Origin: Planctomycetota bacterium
Lineage (GTDB): Bacteria > Planctomycetota > Phycisphaerae > WQYP01
Assembly: GCA_021800165.1 (NCBI GenBank)
Contig: JAJYZF010000031.1
Coordinates: 1-41,923, forward strand
Direction of reading: 5' to 3'
DNA length: 41,923 nt
Below the pieces are notes generated by a model. It saw nothing but the letters and a program-made list of their open reading frames with translations, had not been told where the DNA came from and ran no database searches. Positions 32,610 through 41,278 of this stretch are shown here, one piece after another; the first letter of the stretch is position 1; each line of letters starts with the position of its first letter. A program made the position numbers and the translations under genes.

Positions 32610-32638
32610 TTGACAGAATTGAAAAACGGTTGTAGAAT
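32610..32638 (+). promoter_or_regulatory. leu promoter (sigma-70 consensus)
   Basis: TTGACA (32610-32615), 17 bp, TAGAAT (32633-32638): a perfect -35 and near-perfect -10 at ideal spacing. The expected start point is about 32645-32646, right at the ATG of the leader peptide. Confidence 0.85.
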
Positions 32639-32645
32639 TATGGCC

Positions 32646-32735
32646 ATGAAGTTTGGAATAGCCAATACGGACCCGATTTTGTCGCTTACCCTGCTACATC
32701 TGGGGCTGGCCGGTCTTTGGCCTGGGCGCTGGTAG
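32646..32735 (+). CDS. leuL: leu leader peptide, 29 aa, leaderless
   Basis: MKFGIANTDPILSLTLLHLG then LAGLWPGRW. Seven of residues 12-24 are Leu (codons UUG, CUU, CUG, CUA, CUG, CUG, CUU). The ATG at 32646 lies 8 nt after the -10 box, so the message probably begins at or one base before it and carries no Shine-Dalgarno site. An ATG 6 bases earlier would lie upstream of the start point. Peptide, downstream hairpins and leuA together have the layout of ribosome-mediated attenuation: ribosomes stall at the Leu codons when charged tRNA-Leu is scarce. Confidence 0.8.
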   Translation: MKFGIANTDPILSLTLLHLGLAGLWPGRW

Positions 32736-32794
32736 GGTGGTATTGTCGGCAATATGCTTTGTGACCCTGCGAGCGATCCTCGCGGGGTTTTTTT
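32734..32794 (+). terminator. leu attenuator: possible antiterminator and intrinsic terminator
   Basis: Terminator: a 9-bp stem of 32765-32773 with 32779-32787 (one U-G pair), 5-nt loop CGATC, then U7 (32788-32794). Competing structure: AGGGT (32734-32738) can pair with ACCCT (32764-32768), taking the start of the terminator stem, with a nested TATTG/CAATA hairpin (32741-32754). A ribosome finishing at the stop codon (32733-32735) would mask AGGGT and let the terminator form. A ribosome stalled on the Leu codons would not. The switch is inference; the terminator is directly seen. Confidence 0.8.
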
Positions 32795-32847
32795 ATGGCC
32801 TGATTTATGCACCGTTTTTGCTGTGGCTTTTTTTGAGGTAACCAACC

Positions 32848-34443
32848 ATGACCATTCCTGTAACCGCATCATCGCAGACCGTGGAGGCTGGGCCAAGCCG
32901 GACCCGCATTCGTATTTTTGACACGACGTTGCGTGATGGCGAGCAATCGCCGGGGGCTTCGCTGAATTTGCACGAAAAGTTGGAAATCGCCCGTTCGCTG
33001 GAGCAGCTTGGCGTGGATGTTATAGAGGCGGGCTTTCCGATTACGAGTCCCGGTGATTTTGAGGCCGTGGCGGCGATCGCCAAGGAGATTGGCAGGTGCA
33101 CGGTGGCTGGTTTGGCCCGATGCACGGAAAAGGATGTACGTCGGGCCGGCGAAGCGGTACGGCACGCTGCGCATGGCCGCGTTCATGTGTTCTGCGCGAC
33201 AAGTAAGATACATCGCGAATTCAAACTGAAAAAGGCCAAGGATGAAATTATCCGTTTGACGGTGGAGAACGTGAAATTAGCGCGAAGCTATGTGGAGGAT
33301 GTGGAATTTTCACCGGAGGATGCCAGCCGCACCGAGCTGGATTTTCTGGCGGAAGTTGTGAGTGCGGCCATTGAAGCGGGGGCCACCACCATCAATTGCC
33401 CGGACACGGTGGGCTATGCTTTGCCGGCGGAATATCAGGCCATGTTTGAATACCTGATCGGGCATGTGCCCGGTGCCGACAAGGTTATCTTCAGCGCTCA
33501 TTGCCACAATGATCTGGGTTTGGCCGTGGCCAATTCCCTGGCGGCCGTGGCGGGCGGGGCGCGGCAGGTGGAATGCACCATCAATGGGATCGGGGAGCGT
33601 GCGGGCAACGCGGCGCTGGAGGAAATTGTGATGGCGATGCGCACCCGGCAGGCGGACTTTCCGTACGAAACGGGGATTAACAGCCGCAAGCTGGTGCCCT
33701 GCTCGCGCATGGTCAGTTCCCTTACCGGTTTGCAGGTACAGCGTAACAAGGCCATTGTTGGAGAAAATGCCTTCGCCCACGAGGCCGGGATTCATCAGGA
33801 CGGCGTGCTGAAGGAACGCAGCACGTATGAGATTATGTCTCCGGCGGATGTGGGATTGATTCAGAATCGGTTGGTGCTGGGTAAACATTCCGGCCGCCAC
33901 GCTTTTCGCCAGCGCCTGGAGGAATTGGATTTGAAGCTCGATGAGGCGGCTTTGGATGTGGCATTCGAGCGTTTCAAGGTTCTTTGCGACAAGAAAAAGG
34001 AAATCTACGATGAAGACCTGGAAGCCTTGGTCGAAGAACAATTGGAAACATCTTCACCACTGTTTCGGCTCCAGAATCTGCAGGTGATGGCCAGCAACCG
34101 GGGTGTAGCCACTGCCACGGTTACACTGATTGATTCCGCGGATGTGGCCATCACGGATGCGGCCACGGGCGACGGCCCGATTGACGCCATGTTCGCGGTC
34201 ATCCAGCGCATCACGGGCATCACGGCGCGGCTGGAATCTTATCAGGTACGGAGCATTACCGGCGGACGTGAAGCGCAAGGCGAAGTGATGGTAGAGCTAA
34301 CGCACAGTGGCCGCAAGGTTCGCGGACGGGGTTTTAGCACGGATATTCTTGAAGCTTCAGCGAAGGCGTATCTGGCGGCGATCAATCGCATTCGGACCAT
34401 GGCCAAGCGCACGATTACCCAAGGGTCGTCGTTGGAGCAATGA
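32848..34443 (+). CDS. leuA: 2-isopropylmalate synthase
   Basis: This 531-aa protein catalyses the first committed step of leucine synthesis (acetyl-CoA plus 2-oxoisovalerate). The TIM-barrel motif IFDTTLRDGEQSPGASL (near 23-39) holds the metal Asp and catalytic Arg. HCHNDLGLAVANSLAA gives the His metal ligands, and TINGIGERAGNAALEE is present. The C-terminal ~130 residues (LQNLQVMASNRGVATATVTL ... VRGRGFSTDILEASAKAYLA) form the leucine-sensing regulatory domain, so feedback inhibition is expected on top of attenuation. GAGGT lies upstream of ATG 32848. No other leu gene follows, so this is a single-gene unit. Confidence 0.97.
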   Translation: MTIPVTASSQTVEAGPSRTRIRIFDTTLRDGEQSPGASLNLHEKLEIARSLEQLGVDVIEAGFPITSPGDFEAVAAIAKEIGRCTVAGLARCTEKDVRRAGEAVRHAAHGRVHVFCATSKIHREFKLKKAKDEIIRLTVENVKLARSYVEDVEFSPEDASRTELDFLAEVVSAAIEAGATTINCPDTVGYALPAEYQAMFEYLIGHVPGADKVIFSAHCHNDLGLAVANSLAAVAGGARQVECTINGIGERAGNAALEEIVMAMRTRQADFPYETGINSRKLVPCSRMVSSLTGLQVQRNKAIVGENAFAHEAGIHQDGVLKERSTYEIMSPADVGLIQNRLVLGKHSGRHAFRQRLEELDLKLDEAALDVAFERFKVLCDKKKEIYDEDLEALVEEQLETSSPLFRLQNLQVMASNRGVATATVTLIDSADVAITDAATGDGPIDAMFAVIQRITGITARLESYQVRSITGGREAQGEVMVELTHSGRKVRGRGFSTDILEASAKAYLAAINRIRTMAKRTITQGSSLEQ

Positions 34444-34478
34444 AGATGGGATGGGAAGTAGCCCAACCGCGGCGGCGA

Positions 34479-34559
34479 TCATTGAACGTGGTGCCGAGCC
34501 TTCCACTTGGCGTGGCGCTTCTTACTACCAATTTTCCGACGGCGACGAGGTTTAGGCAT
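34479..34559 (-). CDS. Small very basic peptide, 26 aa
   Basis: MPKPRRRRKIGSKKRHAKWK then ARHHVQ: 14 of 26 residues are Lys, Arg or His. The ATG at 34559 has AGGAG 8 bases upstream (TTTCAGGAGCAATCGAA). Composition is like small ribosome-associated proteins, but it does not match bL34 or bL36. It is convergent with leuA, 35 bp from its stop. Alternatively it is the tail of a longer gene in the same frame, though no start with a ribosome site was seen further up. Confidence 0.5.
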   Translation of the reverse strand: MPKPRRRRKIGSKKRHAKWKARHHVQ

Positions 34560-34681
34560 TTCGATTGCTCCTGAAACAACAGCAAAACCCACGGCGGTAG
34601 CGTACGGCCTGGGAGCGGTTTCGTCAAATAAGCCGGCATGGGTTGGCATGGATGGGGGGGGGGCGGCGGGGGGGCAGCGCT

Positions 34682-34762
34682 TTAGATACTCTTGAAGCCA
34701 ATTTCCTGCAGGTACTCGAACGTGGGATTGTAGAAGTCGGCGTCGCGGGTGGGGTCGGCAGA
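34682..34762 (-). pseudogene. C-terminal gene remnant
   Basis: A short minus-strand open frame bounded by stops reads SADPTRDADFYNPTFEYLQE then IGFKSI and stop. It looks like a real protein end, possibly a PIN-like or other small nuclease, but nothing recognisable lies upstream. Between here and 34832 no gene is seen. Confidence 0.35.
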
Positions 34763-34832
34763 TTACCACCTGGCACGCGGCGAAGCGGCATCTTACCACG
34801 AAGGACGGATGCGAATTAAGCCACTTCCTCCA

Positions 34833-35504
34833 CTACCCCACCCCACGGAAGACGAAGACGTATAACCGGCACCCTGAATCAAGCTTCCGATCGAATTCCT
34901 CAATGCACCGGGGCTCGATTTTGGGAGTGATTTCTTCTTTCTCAAAGCACTGGGGCTTGATCTTGAGAGTGATTGCTTCTTCAACATATGTCAACGCGGC
35001 GGCTTTAATTTTCTCGGGATCGCGTTGGCGGCGGTACTTTTTAGATTTGTAATATTTAAAACCGGGCGGAAATTGGTCATAATGGATGGCGAATAAAATT
35101 AATGTCAGGCATCCGCATTTCTCATTCTGGAAGGCCTTCTTTAGTTTTCTTCTATCTTTTAAAAGTGAATCGCGGTATTCGTGCTTGCCTGCGAGGCCAG
35201 TCAGCGTGCGCGCGAGGCAGTCGGTGTAGCACATCTTGGCTTCCACTGCCTCGATCAGCTTTCCTGACTCTTTCTTTCCGGGCCTCTCGTCCTTCTCGTC
35301 CTGCTTGGCTCGCACCGTCAGATCGGTTCGATTTTCCTCAAGACAAAAGTCCAGATCCTTCCCATAGCGTTCATGGCCATTAAACATGATTTCCGCGAGA
35401 AGAAATTTTTCAGTTTTTGTCTGACCTGAAAGCAGCGAAAGCTTCTTCGCCTCACGGGAGTTCTTTAATTGCAACAGATCGCGGAAAATGAATGGTGTTT
35501 TCAT
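34833..35504 (-). CDS. Hypothetical PD-(D/E)XK-like protein
   Basis: It starts at the second of two adjacent ATGs (35504) because GGAG then sits 5 bases upstream; 223 aa. Near residues 35-90 it has AEIMFNGHERYGKDLDF, ENRTDLTVRAK (D61) and LIEAVEAKMCY (E88, K90): an acidic residue followed by E-x-K, as in restriction-type nucleases. The rest includes LFAIHYDQFPPGF and a short C-terminal duplication (EAITLKIKPQCFEKEE / EITPKIEPRCIEEF). The codon mix is more A/T-rich than its neighbours, suggesting recent arrival. No family name was recognised; nuclease function is inference. Confidence 0.6.
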   Translation of the reverse strand: MKTPFIFRDLLQLKNSREAKKLSLLSGQTKTEKFLLAEIMFNGHERYGKDLDFCLEENRTDLTVRAKQDEKDERPGKKESGKLIEAVEAKMCYTDCLARTLTGLAGKHEYRDSLLKDRRKLKKAFQNEKCGCLTLILFAIHYDQFPPGFKYYKSKKYRRQRDPEKIKAAALTYVEEAITLKIKPQCFEKEEITPKIEPRCIEEFDRKLDSGCRLYVFVFRGVG

Positions 35505-35654
35505 CATGACTCCATTGTAGCACATTGTTTTAGATGCGTTTGGATTTACTCCCTTTTTACGCCGGGCTGGGACGCGGCTTCATCCAAATAGTTTATCAGA
35601 GCATCTTCGGGCGATTCCCATCGGATGGCTTCTAAACGAGGCTATGTGGTGGTT

Positions 35655-35886
35655 CTAACGTGCCGTGGGGACCAACAGCGTCAGGGATTTCAAATAATGG
35701 CGGTAGAATCCCCGGTCTCTTGTCAGCAGGCGATCGGCCTGATGCAGGGCGTGGGCACCGACGAGGAAATCTGCGTGCCATCTTGCTCCGCGGGTCGCCG
35801 AGGCGACGATAGTTTTTCCAGCCGATGGCTGCTTTCAGGGCGGTTACCCATTGCGGAGGCAAGCGAAGCGGGTTAAAATCACGTTT
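35655..35886 (-). pseudogene. PIN-domain (VapC-type) toxin, frameshifted and N-terminally truncated
   Basis: The C-terminal half is clear: [20 protein letters not shown] then [16 protein letters not shown], with the late PIN acidic residues in ADFL and TRDRGF. Its frame is closed just upstream at 35835. The preceding codons continue in another frame ([20 protein letters not shown] then [15 protein letters not shown]); one extra base near the SKMA/ADFL junction would explain this. The N-terminal catalytic Asp region (DTNVL-like) is absent. It is a dead toxin with no antitoxin seen. Confidence 0.65.
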
Positions 35887-35888
35887 GT

Positions 35889-37598
35889 TTGATTGATGTG
35901 GGTACATGTTGGTGGGGTGTCGAAGGTAGCGGCAGGCTGACAGATTTCTCAAACTGCGTGGAAAAACCAGTGGATGGCACAGGGGCATATGGCGGTTCAT
36001 GGGCGAGGCTTTTCGTTGTCTTGTTGGTCATCGCTGCAGGCTGGGCTACTGAAATGTCCCAGGCTGCTCCGATGCAAATTCTTGCGCCTCATCATTTCAA
36101 GCACTACATCGAAGCCTTCAACCGTCATGACCGGCAACTCTATCCATCCTGGATTCGTAATTCACAAGCTTGGCAATTTTTGAAGAAAAACATCCCGTTG
36201 TTTGATTGCCCCGACAAAACGCTTGAGCAAATTTACTACTTTCGCTGGTGGACCTATCGCAAGCATATTGAAAAAACGCCAGCAGGTTATGTGATCACGG
36301 AATTTCTTCCGCCCGTCCCCTGGGCTGGCCAATACAACACGATTGACTGTGCCGCCGGTCAGCATTTTTATGAAGGTCGCTGGCTGCATGATCCGATTTA
36401 CATGCAGAATTACGCTGCCTTCTGGCTAAAAAAAGGTGGTCAATTACGCAAGTATAGTTTCTGGATTGCCAATGCACTCTGGAATAATTACCTTGTCACA
36501 GGTGATGCGCGTTTTGTCACGCACCTGCTGCCGCAGTTGGTTGCCAACTACCGGGCTTGGGAGAAGGAGCGTCAAGGTCCGGATGGATTATTCTGGCAAA
36601 TTGATGACCTCGATGGCATGGAAATGTCCGCCGGAGGCAGCGGCTTTCGGCCTACCATCAACAGCTACATGTATGGCGATGCCCGGGCAATTTATCACAT
36701 TGCCATACTGGCCGGACGACGTGCGGTTGCCCAGCAATTCAGACATAAGGCGATTGCCCTGCGGAAACTTGTGGAGCGCAAGCTATGGAATAAAAACGCG
36801 CAATTCTTTGAAACACGCAAGCGTGGACCTCGTGGTCAATTGGGAGGGTTTGTAAATGTCAGGGAAGAAATCGGTTTTACACCCTGGTATTTCCGTCTTC
36901 CGCAGAACAATAGGGGTTACTCCGTTGCATGGTCGCAACTGATGAACCGGCACGGATTCATGGCACCGTTTGGTCCCACCACCTGCGAACAAAGAAGCAG
37001 GAGATTTAAAATTTCCTATCAGGGGCACGAATGCCAGTGGGATGGGCCAAGCTGGCCCTTTGCAACCTCTATTACACTCACGGCGATGGCCAATCTGCTC
37101 GATGAGAGCCATCAGCATGTCGTGAACAAATCGGATTATTTCAAGCTGCTTGAAATTTATGCTCACTCACAGTACATCAAAACGCCAAGTGGTGCCTTGC
37201 GGCCGTGGATAGATGAAGATTTAAACCCTTTTACCGGCGATTGGATAGCGCATAGACTGCTGTTGCAGAGGCACCAGGCACCTCTCCTGCGTGGCAAGGA
37301 TTACAATCATTCCACGTACTGTGATCTGGTTATCTCCGGGCTGGTCGGTTTGCGCCCGCGAGCAGATAACCTGGTGGAGGTTAAGCCACTGGTTCCGCCG
37401 GGTCGATGGCCTTATTTCTGTCTTGATCATGTCCTATACCACGGGCATATATTGGCGATTCTCTATGACAAAACCGGGCGACATTATGGCAAGGGGCAAG
37501 GCTTGAACATTTTTATTGACGGGAAATTGATTGCGCATCGCGCTACACTGGGGCCGTTGGATGGCAAAATGCCACAAGCCAACACAGCTACGCGATAG
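35889..37598 (+). CDS. Secreted MGH1-like (alpha/alpha)6-barrel glycoside hydrolase
   Basis: Up to 569 aa. The start is uncertain: the frame opens at TTG 35889, while GTG 35958 would put the hydrophobic signal segment LFVVLLVIAAGWATEMSQAA nearer the N-terminus. The catalytic domain shows LWNNYLVTGD, GLFWQIDDLDGMEMSAGG, RPTINSYMYGDARAIYHIAI, WDGPSWPFATSITLTAMANL and DYNHSTYCDLVISGLVGLRP, the pattern of MGH1-like/GH63-related glucosidase-fold proteins. It is expected outside the cytoplasm, acting on glycans. A secreted beta-propeller protein follows 56 bp downstream, so they likely act on the same polysaccharide. Substrate unknown. Confidence 0.8.
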   Translation: MIDVGTCWWGVEGSGRLTDFSNCVEKPVDGTGAYGGSWARLFVVLLVIAAGWATEMSQAAPMQILAPHHFKHYIEAFNRHDRQLYPSWIRNSQAWQFLKKNIPLFDCPDKTLEQIYYFRWWTYRKHIEKTPAGYVITEFLPPVPWAGQYNTIDCAAGQHFYEGRWLHDPIYMQNYAAFWLKKGGQLRKYSFWIANALWNNYLVTGDARFVTHLLPQLVANYRAWEKERQGPDGLFWQIDDLDGMEMSAGGSGFRPTINSYMYGDARAIYHIAILAGRRAVAQQFRHKAIALRKLVERKLWNKNAQFFETRKRGPRGQLGGFVNVREEIGFTPWYFRLPQNNRGYSVAWSQLMNRHGFMAPFGPTTCEQRSRRFKISYQGHECQWDGPSWPFATSITLTAMANLLDESHQHVVNKSDYFKLLEIYAHSQYIKTPSGALRPWIDEDLNPFTGDWIAHRLLLQRHQAPLLRGKDYNHSTYCDLVISGLVGLRPRADNLVEVKPLVPPGRWPYFCLDHVLYHGHILAILYDKTGRHYGKGQGLNIFIDGKLIAHRATLGPLDGKMPQANTATR

Positions 37599-37654
37599 AT
37601 GCCAAAACACGCTCGACTGTGATATTTCACGACGGCTTTATTGGGAGTCTTTAC

Positions 37655-38674
37655 ATGAAGCGAACAGATAAAATCCACACAACATTGCGTTTGCTGATTG
37701 GCCTTTCTATTCTTATTGCAGCTTTGGGCGTGTCAGCGAGAGTTTGGGCGGCACCTGAGCACCCTGATACCGGATCTAATGGTGGATGGGTTAAATACCA
37801 GAGCAACCCTGTCCTGGGCGGAAAGCTGGGGACTTGTTTTGACATCTGCGTACTGCGGATCGGTAAGGTTTATCACATGTGGTTTTCATGGCGGCCAAAA
37901 CGAAGCATCGCTCTGGTCACCAGCATAGATGGCATTCATTGGAGCAAGCCGACAATTGCTTTGGGGCCGGATCGGGCGACGGGCTGGCAATATGATCTCA
38001 ATCGTCCTGTCGTGATTTATCACCATGGGCTGTATCGGATGTGGTATACCGGCCAGACCAATACACAATCCCGCATTGGTTATGCCACCAGCCGCGACGG
38101 CATTCACTGGCATCGTCGGACCAAGCCGGTGCTTTCCCCTTCCCTGCCGTGGGAACATGTGGCGGTGATGTGCCCGGATGTCATCTGGGACCAATCCTCC
38201 CGCGAATATAAAATGTGGTACAGCGCTGGCGATCAGTATGAACCAAATGATATTGGATTGGCCGTGAGTAAAAATGGAATCAACTGGAAGCGTTTTTCCA
38301 ACAAACCCATTTTTACTCCCGATACGCAAATCAAGTGGGAGCGCAACCGCGTAACCGCCTGTCAGGTCATAAAACGGGGGCGATGGTATTACATGTTCTA
38401 TATCGGCTTTGAAAACATTAACCGGGCGGCAATCGGCATCGCCCGTTCACCCAATGGCGCAAGCGGCTGGGAGCGATTGGCTGCCAACCCGATAGTGTTT
38501 CCCGGTAAAAATACATGGGATTCCGATGCTTGCTATAAACCATTTGCCATCTTCGATGGAAAAAAATGGATGCTGTGGTACAACGGTCGCCACAACACAC
38601 TTGAGCAAATCGGTCTGGCCGTGCATCAAGGAAAGCACTTTGGATTTATCAGAGGCTCTGCGGCGGGAAAATAA
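37655..38674 (+). CDS. Secreted five-bladed beta-propeller protein (GH43/GH130-like)
   Basis: It starts at ATG 37655 (339 aa), with GGGAG upstream. A signal peptide (MKRTDKIHTTLRLLIGLSIL then IAALGVSARVWA, cleavage near A32) precedes repeated blades with the motif MW(F/Y)S/T...IGYATSRDGIHW: YHMWFSWRPK, YRMWYTGQTN, YKMWYSAGDQ, YYMFYIGFEN, WMLWYNGRHN. This five-fold pattern is the glycosidase/phosphorylase propeller of GH43, GH32/68 and GH130 relatives. Which family it belongs to, and whether it is catalytic, cannot be settled by eye. It is paired with the upstream MGH1-like gene. Confidence 0.8.
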   Translation: MKRTDKIHTTLRLLIGLSILIAALGVSARVWAAPEHPDTGSNGGWVKYQSNPVLGGKLGTCFDICVLRIGKVYHMWFSWRPKRSIALVTSIDGIHWSKPTIALGPDRATGWQYDLNRPVVIYHHGLYRMWYTGQTNTQSRIGYATSRDGIHWHRRTKPVLSPSLPWEHVAVMCPDVIWDQSSREYKMWYSAGDQYEPNDIGLAVSKNGINWKRFSNKPIFTPDTQIKWERNRVTACQVIKRGRWYYMFYIGFENINRAAIGIARSPNGASGWERLAANPIVFPGKNTWDSDACYKPFAIFDGKKWMLWYNGRHNTLEQIGLAVHQGKHFGFIRGSAAGK

Positions 38675-38780
38675 ATCACAGTCGTCGGCGAATGCAATAA
38701 ACACAGCCCCAAGCCGCATGAGCCTGCATCCTGTAACGGCGTTTTTTAAACTCGTGTTTCCACTTTGGTTGGTTTGCTGG

Positions 38781-39717
<937 letters not shown>

Positions 39718-41004
39718 TTACTCTCCCGCTTCCTGTCGGGAAATATATTTGTACTGGCCGCCATTTTCTTTGGCAATTCTTTTGAGGTTTTTTTGAGAGA
39801 CGGGGTCTTGCAGGGTAAAGGCGTAGGTATAAATACGGACGGCGTGATTTTTATTAAGGCTCTTGATATAGGAAATCAGCTTAGGGTCAAAGGCCCCTTT
39901 GGTAAGAAAATAAATAATCTGCGGGTGCAGCCGAAACGCTGCCGCAAATGGCCGTGCGAAATAGCTGTACCGGTATTCCGCAGCACCGGCCGGAGCTACG
40001 CTATTAAACCGTTTGAAAAATTCCTGCTTATTGCGGAGCGTGGCATGAACGAGACGATTGGGGCCGAGAATTTTATAATTTTTGCGAAACACAATGACCG
40101 CAAAAGATTGCGACGGCAAGAGTCCATCAATGGATTTACGCACGTGACTTTTAAGAAATTGGAAGTTCTCCAACATGCTGGCTTCATGATCGACAATGTA
40201 GGCGATGCGTGTGGCGTTGCCGCCGCTGCCGACGAAGCTGGATTGCGGCTCCCGGTCGGTGCCGGTGGCGCTGGCGGGTTGAGCCTTGGTATTGCGGATT
40301 GCCTGGCGCTGCCGCAGGATTTCCGCCCGGGCGAGTTTCAGCGTCTTGGCCGCACGAATCACTGCGTGGACGTTGCCCGCGGCCATGTCGGCTTTCAACG
40401 CCGCTTTGATGCTAATAATCTGCCGCTGTACTGCTTTGATGACCAATTGCGGGTAAGCCACTTGGGCGTTGGCCCAAGCGGTTGCCCAGGCCTTGGCGAC
40501 CCGCTGCCGGATTTGCGTGCGGGCTGCCACGATGGATTGCAATGGCCCAGAGGCCGCACCCGCAGGTGGGCTAGCGGGCGGCGGACCAACAAACGGCGGT
40601 GCTGTGTGATCGTCCTGGCGTTGAAGTTGTGCGGTTTTGAGCAGGTGATGTGCGGCCAGCACCGCGTTGACATTGCCACTCTTCATGGCCGCGGCCATGG
40701 CGGCTTTAAGGGCAGTGATTTCCCTGGTATCGGCCGCCAGCAACTCTTGCCTTAGTAGCCCTTTTTCACGATTTAATTGGTCTTCAACCTGTTGCATCGC
40801 GGCCGTTTGGATCGCTCGCAGGGGTAGCGATGCACTGGCATCGGTCATTGCAGGCGCAGCCTTGTCATCGCTGGCCAAAGCGATGGGTTGACGATTCCAT
40901 CGCGGCGCGGGTGGGCTGTTGACGTTTGCCCACAGGGGCTGGCACAAGCCAACGGCCAGCAGCGATATCTGTATTGTGTGCCGAGTTCGCAGGGTAGTCG
41001 ACAT
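39718..41004 (-). CDS. Secreted VWA-like protein with altered MIDAS
   Basis: It starts at ATG 41004 with GGAG 5 bases upstream (428 aa); longer in-frame starts lack a site. A signal peptide (residues 1-26, ending PLWA) precedes a helical region holding two related segments: LKAAMAAAMKSGNVNAVLAA (99-118) and IKAALKADMAAGNVHAVIRA (199-218). A von Willebrand A-like domain starts near 266 (RIAYIVDHEASM; FAVIVFRKN; IIYFLTKGAF). The metal motif, normally D-x-S-x-S, reads D272-H-E-A-S, so the first Ser is Glu. It probably acts as a periplasmic or surface binding protein; the role is unknown. Confidence 0.7.
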   Translation of the reverse strand: MSTTLRTRHTIQISLLAVGLCQPLWANVNSPPAPRWNRQPIALASDDKAAPAMTDASASLPLRAIQTAAMQQVEDQLNREKGLLRQELLAADTREITALKAAMAAAMKSGNVNAVLAAHHLLKTAQLQRQDDHTAPPFVGPPPASPPAGAASGPLQSIVAARTQIRQRVAKAWATAWANAQVAYPQLVIKAVQRQIISIKAALKADMAAGNVHAVIRAAKTLKLARAEILRQRQAIRNTKAQPASATGTDREPQSSFVGSGGNATRIAYIVDHEASMLENFQFLKSHVRKSIDGLLPSQSFAVIVFRKNYKILGPNRLVHATLRNKQEFFKRFNSVAPAGAAEYRYSYFARPFAAAFRLHPQIIYFLTKGAFDPKLISYIKSLNKNHAVRIYTYAFTLQDPVSQKNLKRIAKENGGQYKYISRQEAGE

Positions 41005-41278
41005 TATTGCTCCTATGGGCAGCGGTTGCACATTTCCGTATAAGACTGGCTGCGGAATAGTATAGTTTTTCCGTTGCATGGTGCAAATGAAAAAAGGGCG
41101 TCGGTGGTGGCTCTGACATGCTGCGCTTAGACCGCCGCCATGGCCACTTTGGCCTTGAACTGCGACGGAAGCTGCCGATGTATGACGGAGGCGAAATAGA
41201 CTCCTCAAAGCCGGGAAAATCTACCGTAGCAGCGTGCCCGGTTTTTGGGGAGTATTACAGTTGGCGCAGGCACCGAGG
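41005..41278. other. Intergenic region
   Basis: No gene was recognised. CCGGG (about 41212) and CCCGG (41238) flank 21 bases and are followed by T5, a weak possible plus-strand terminator. Confidence 0.25.
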
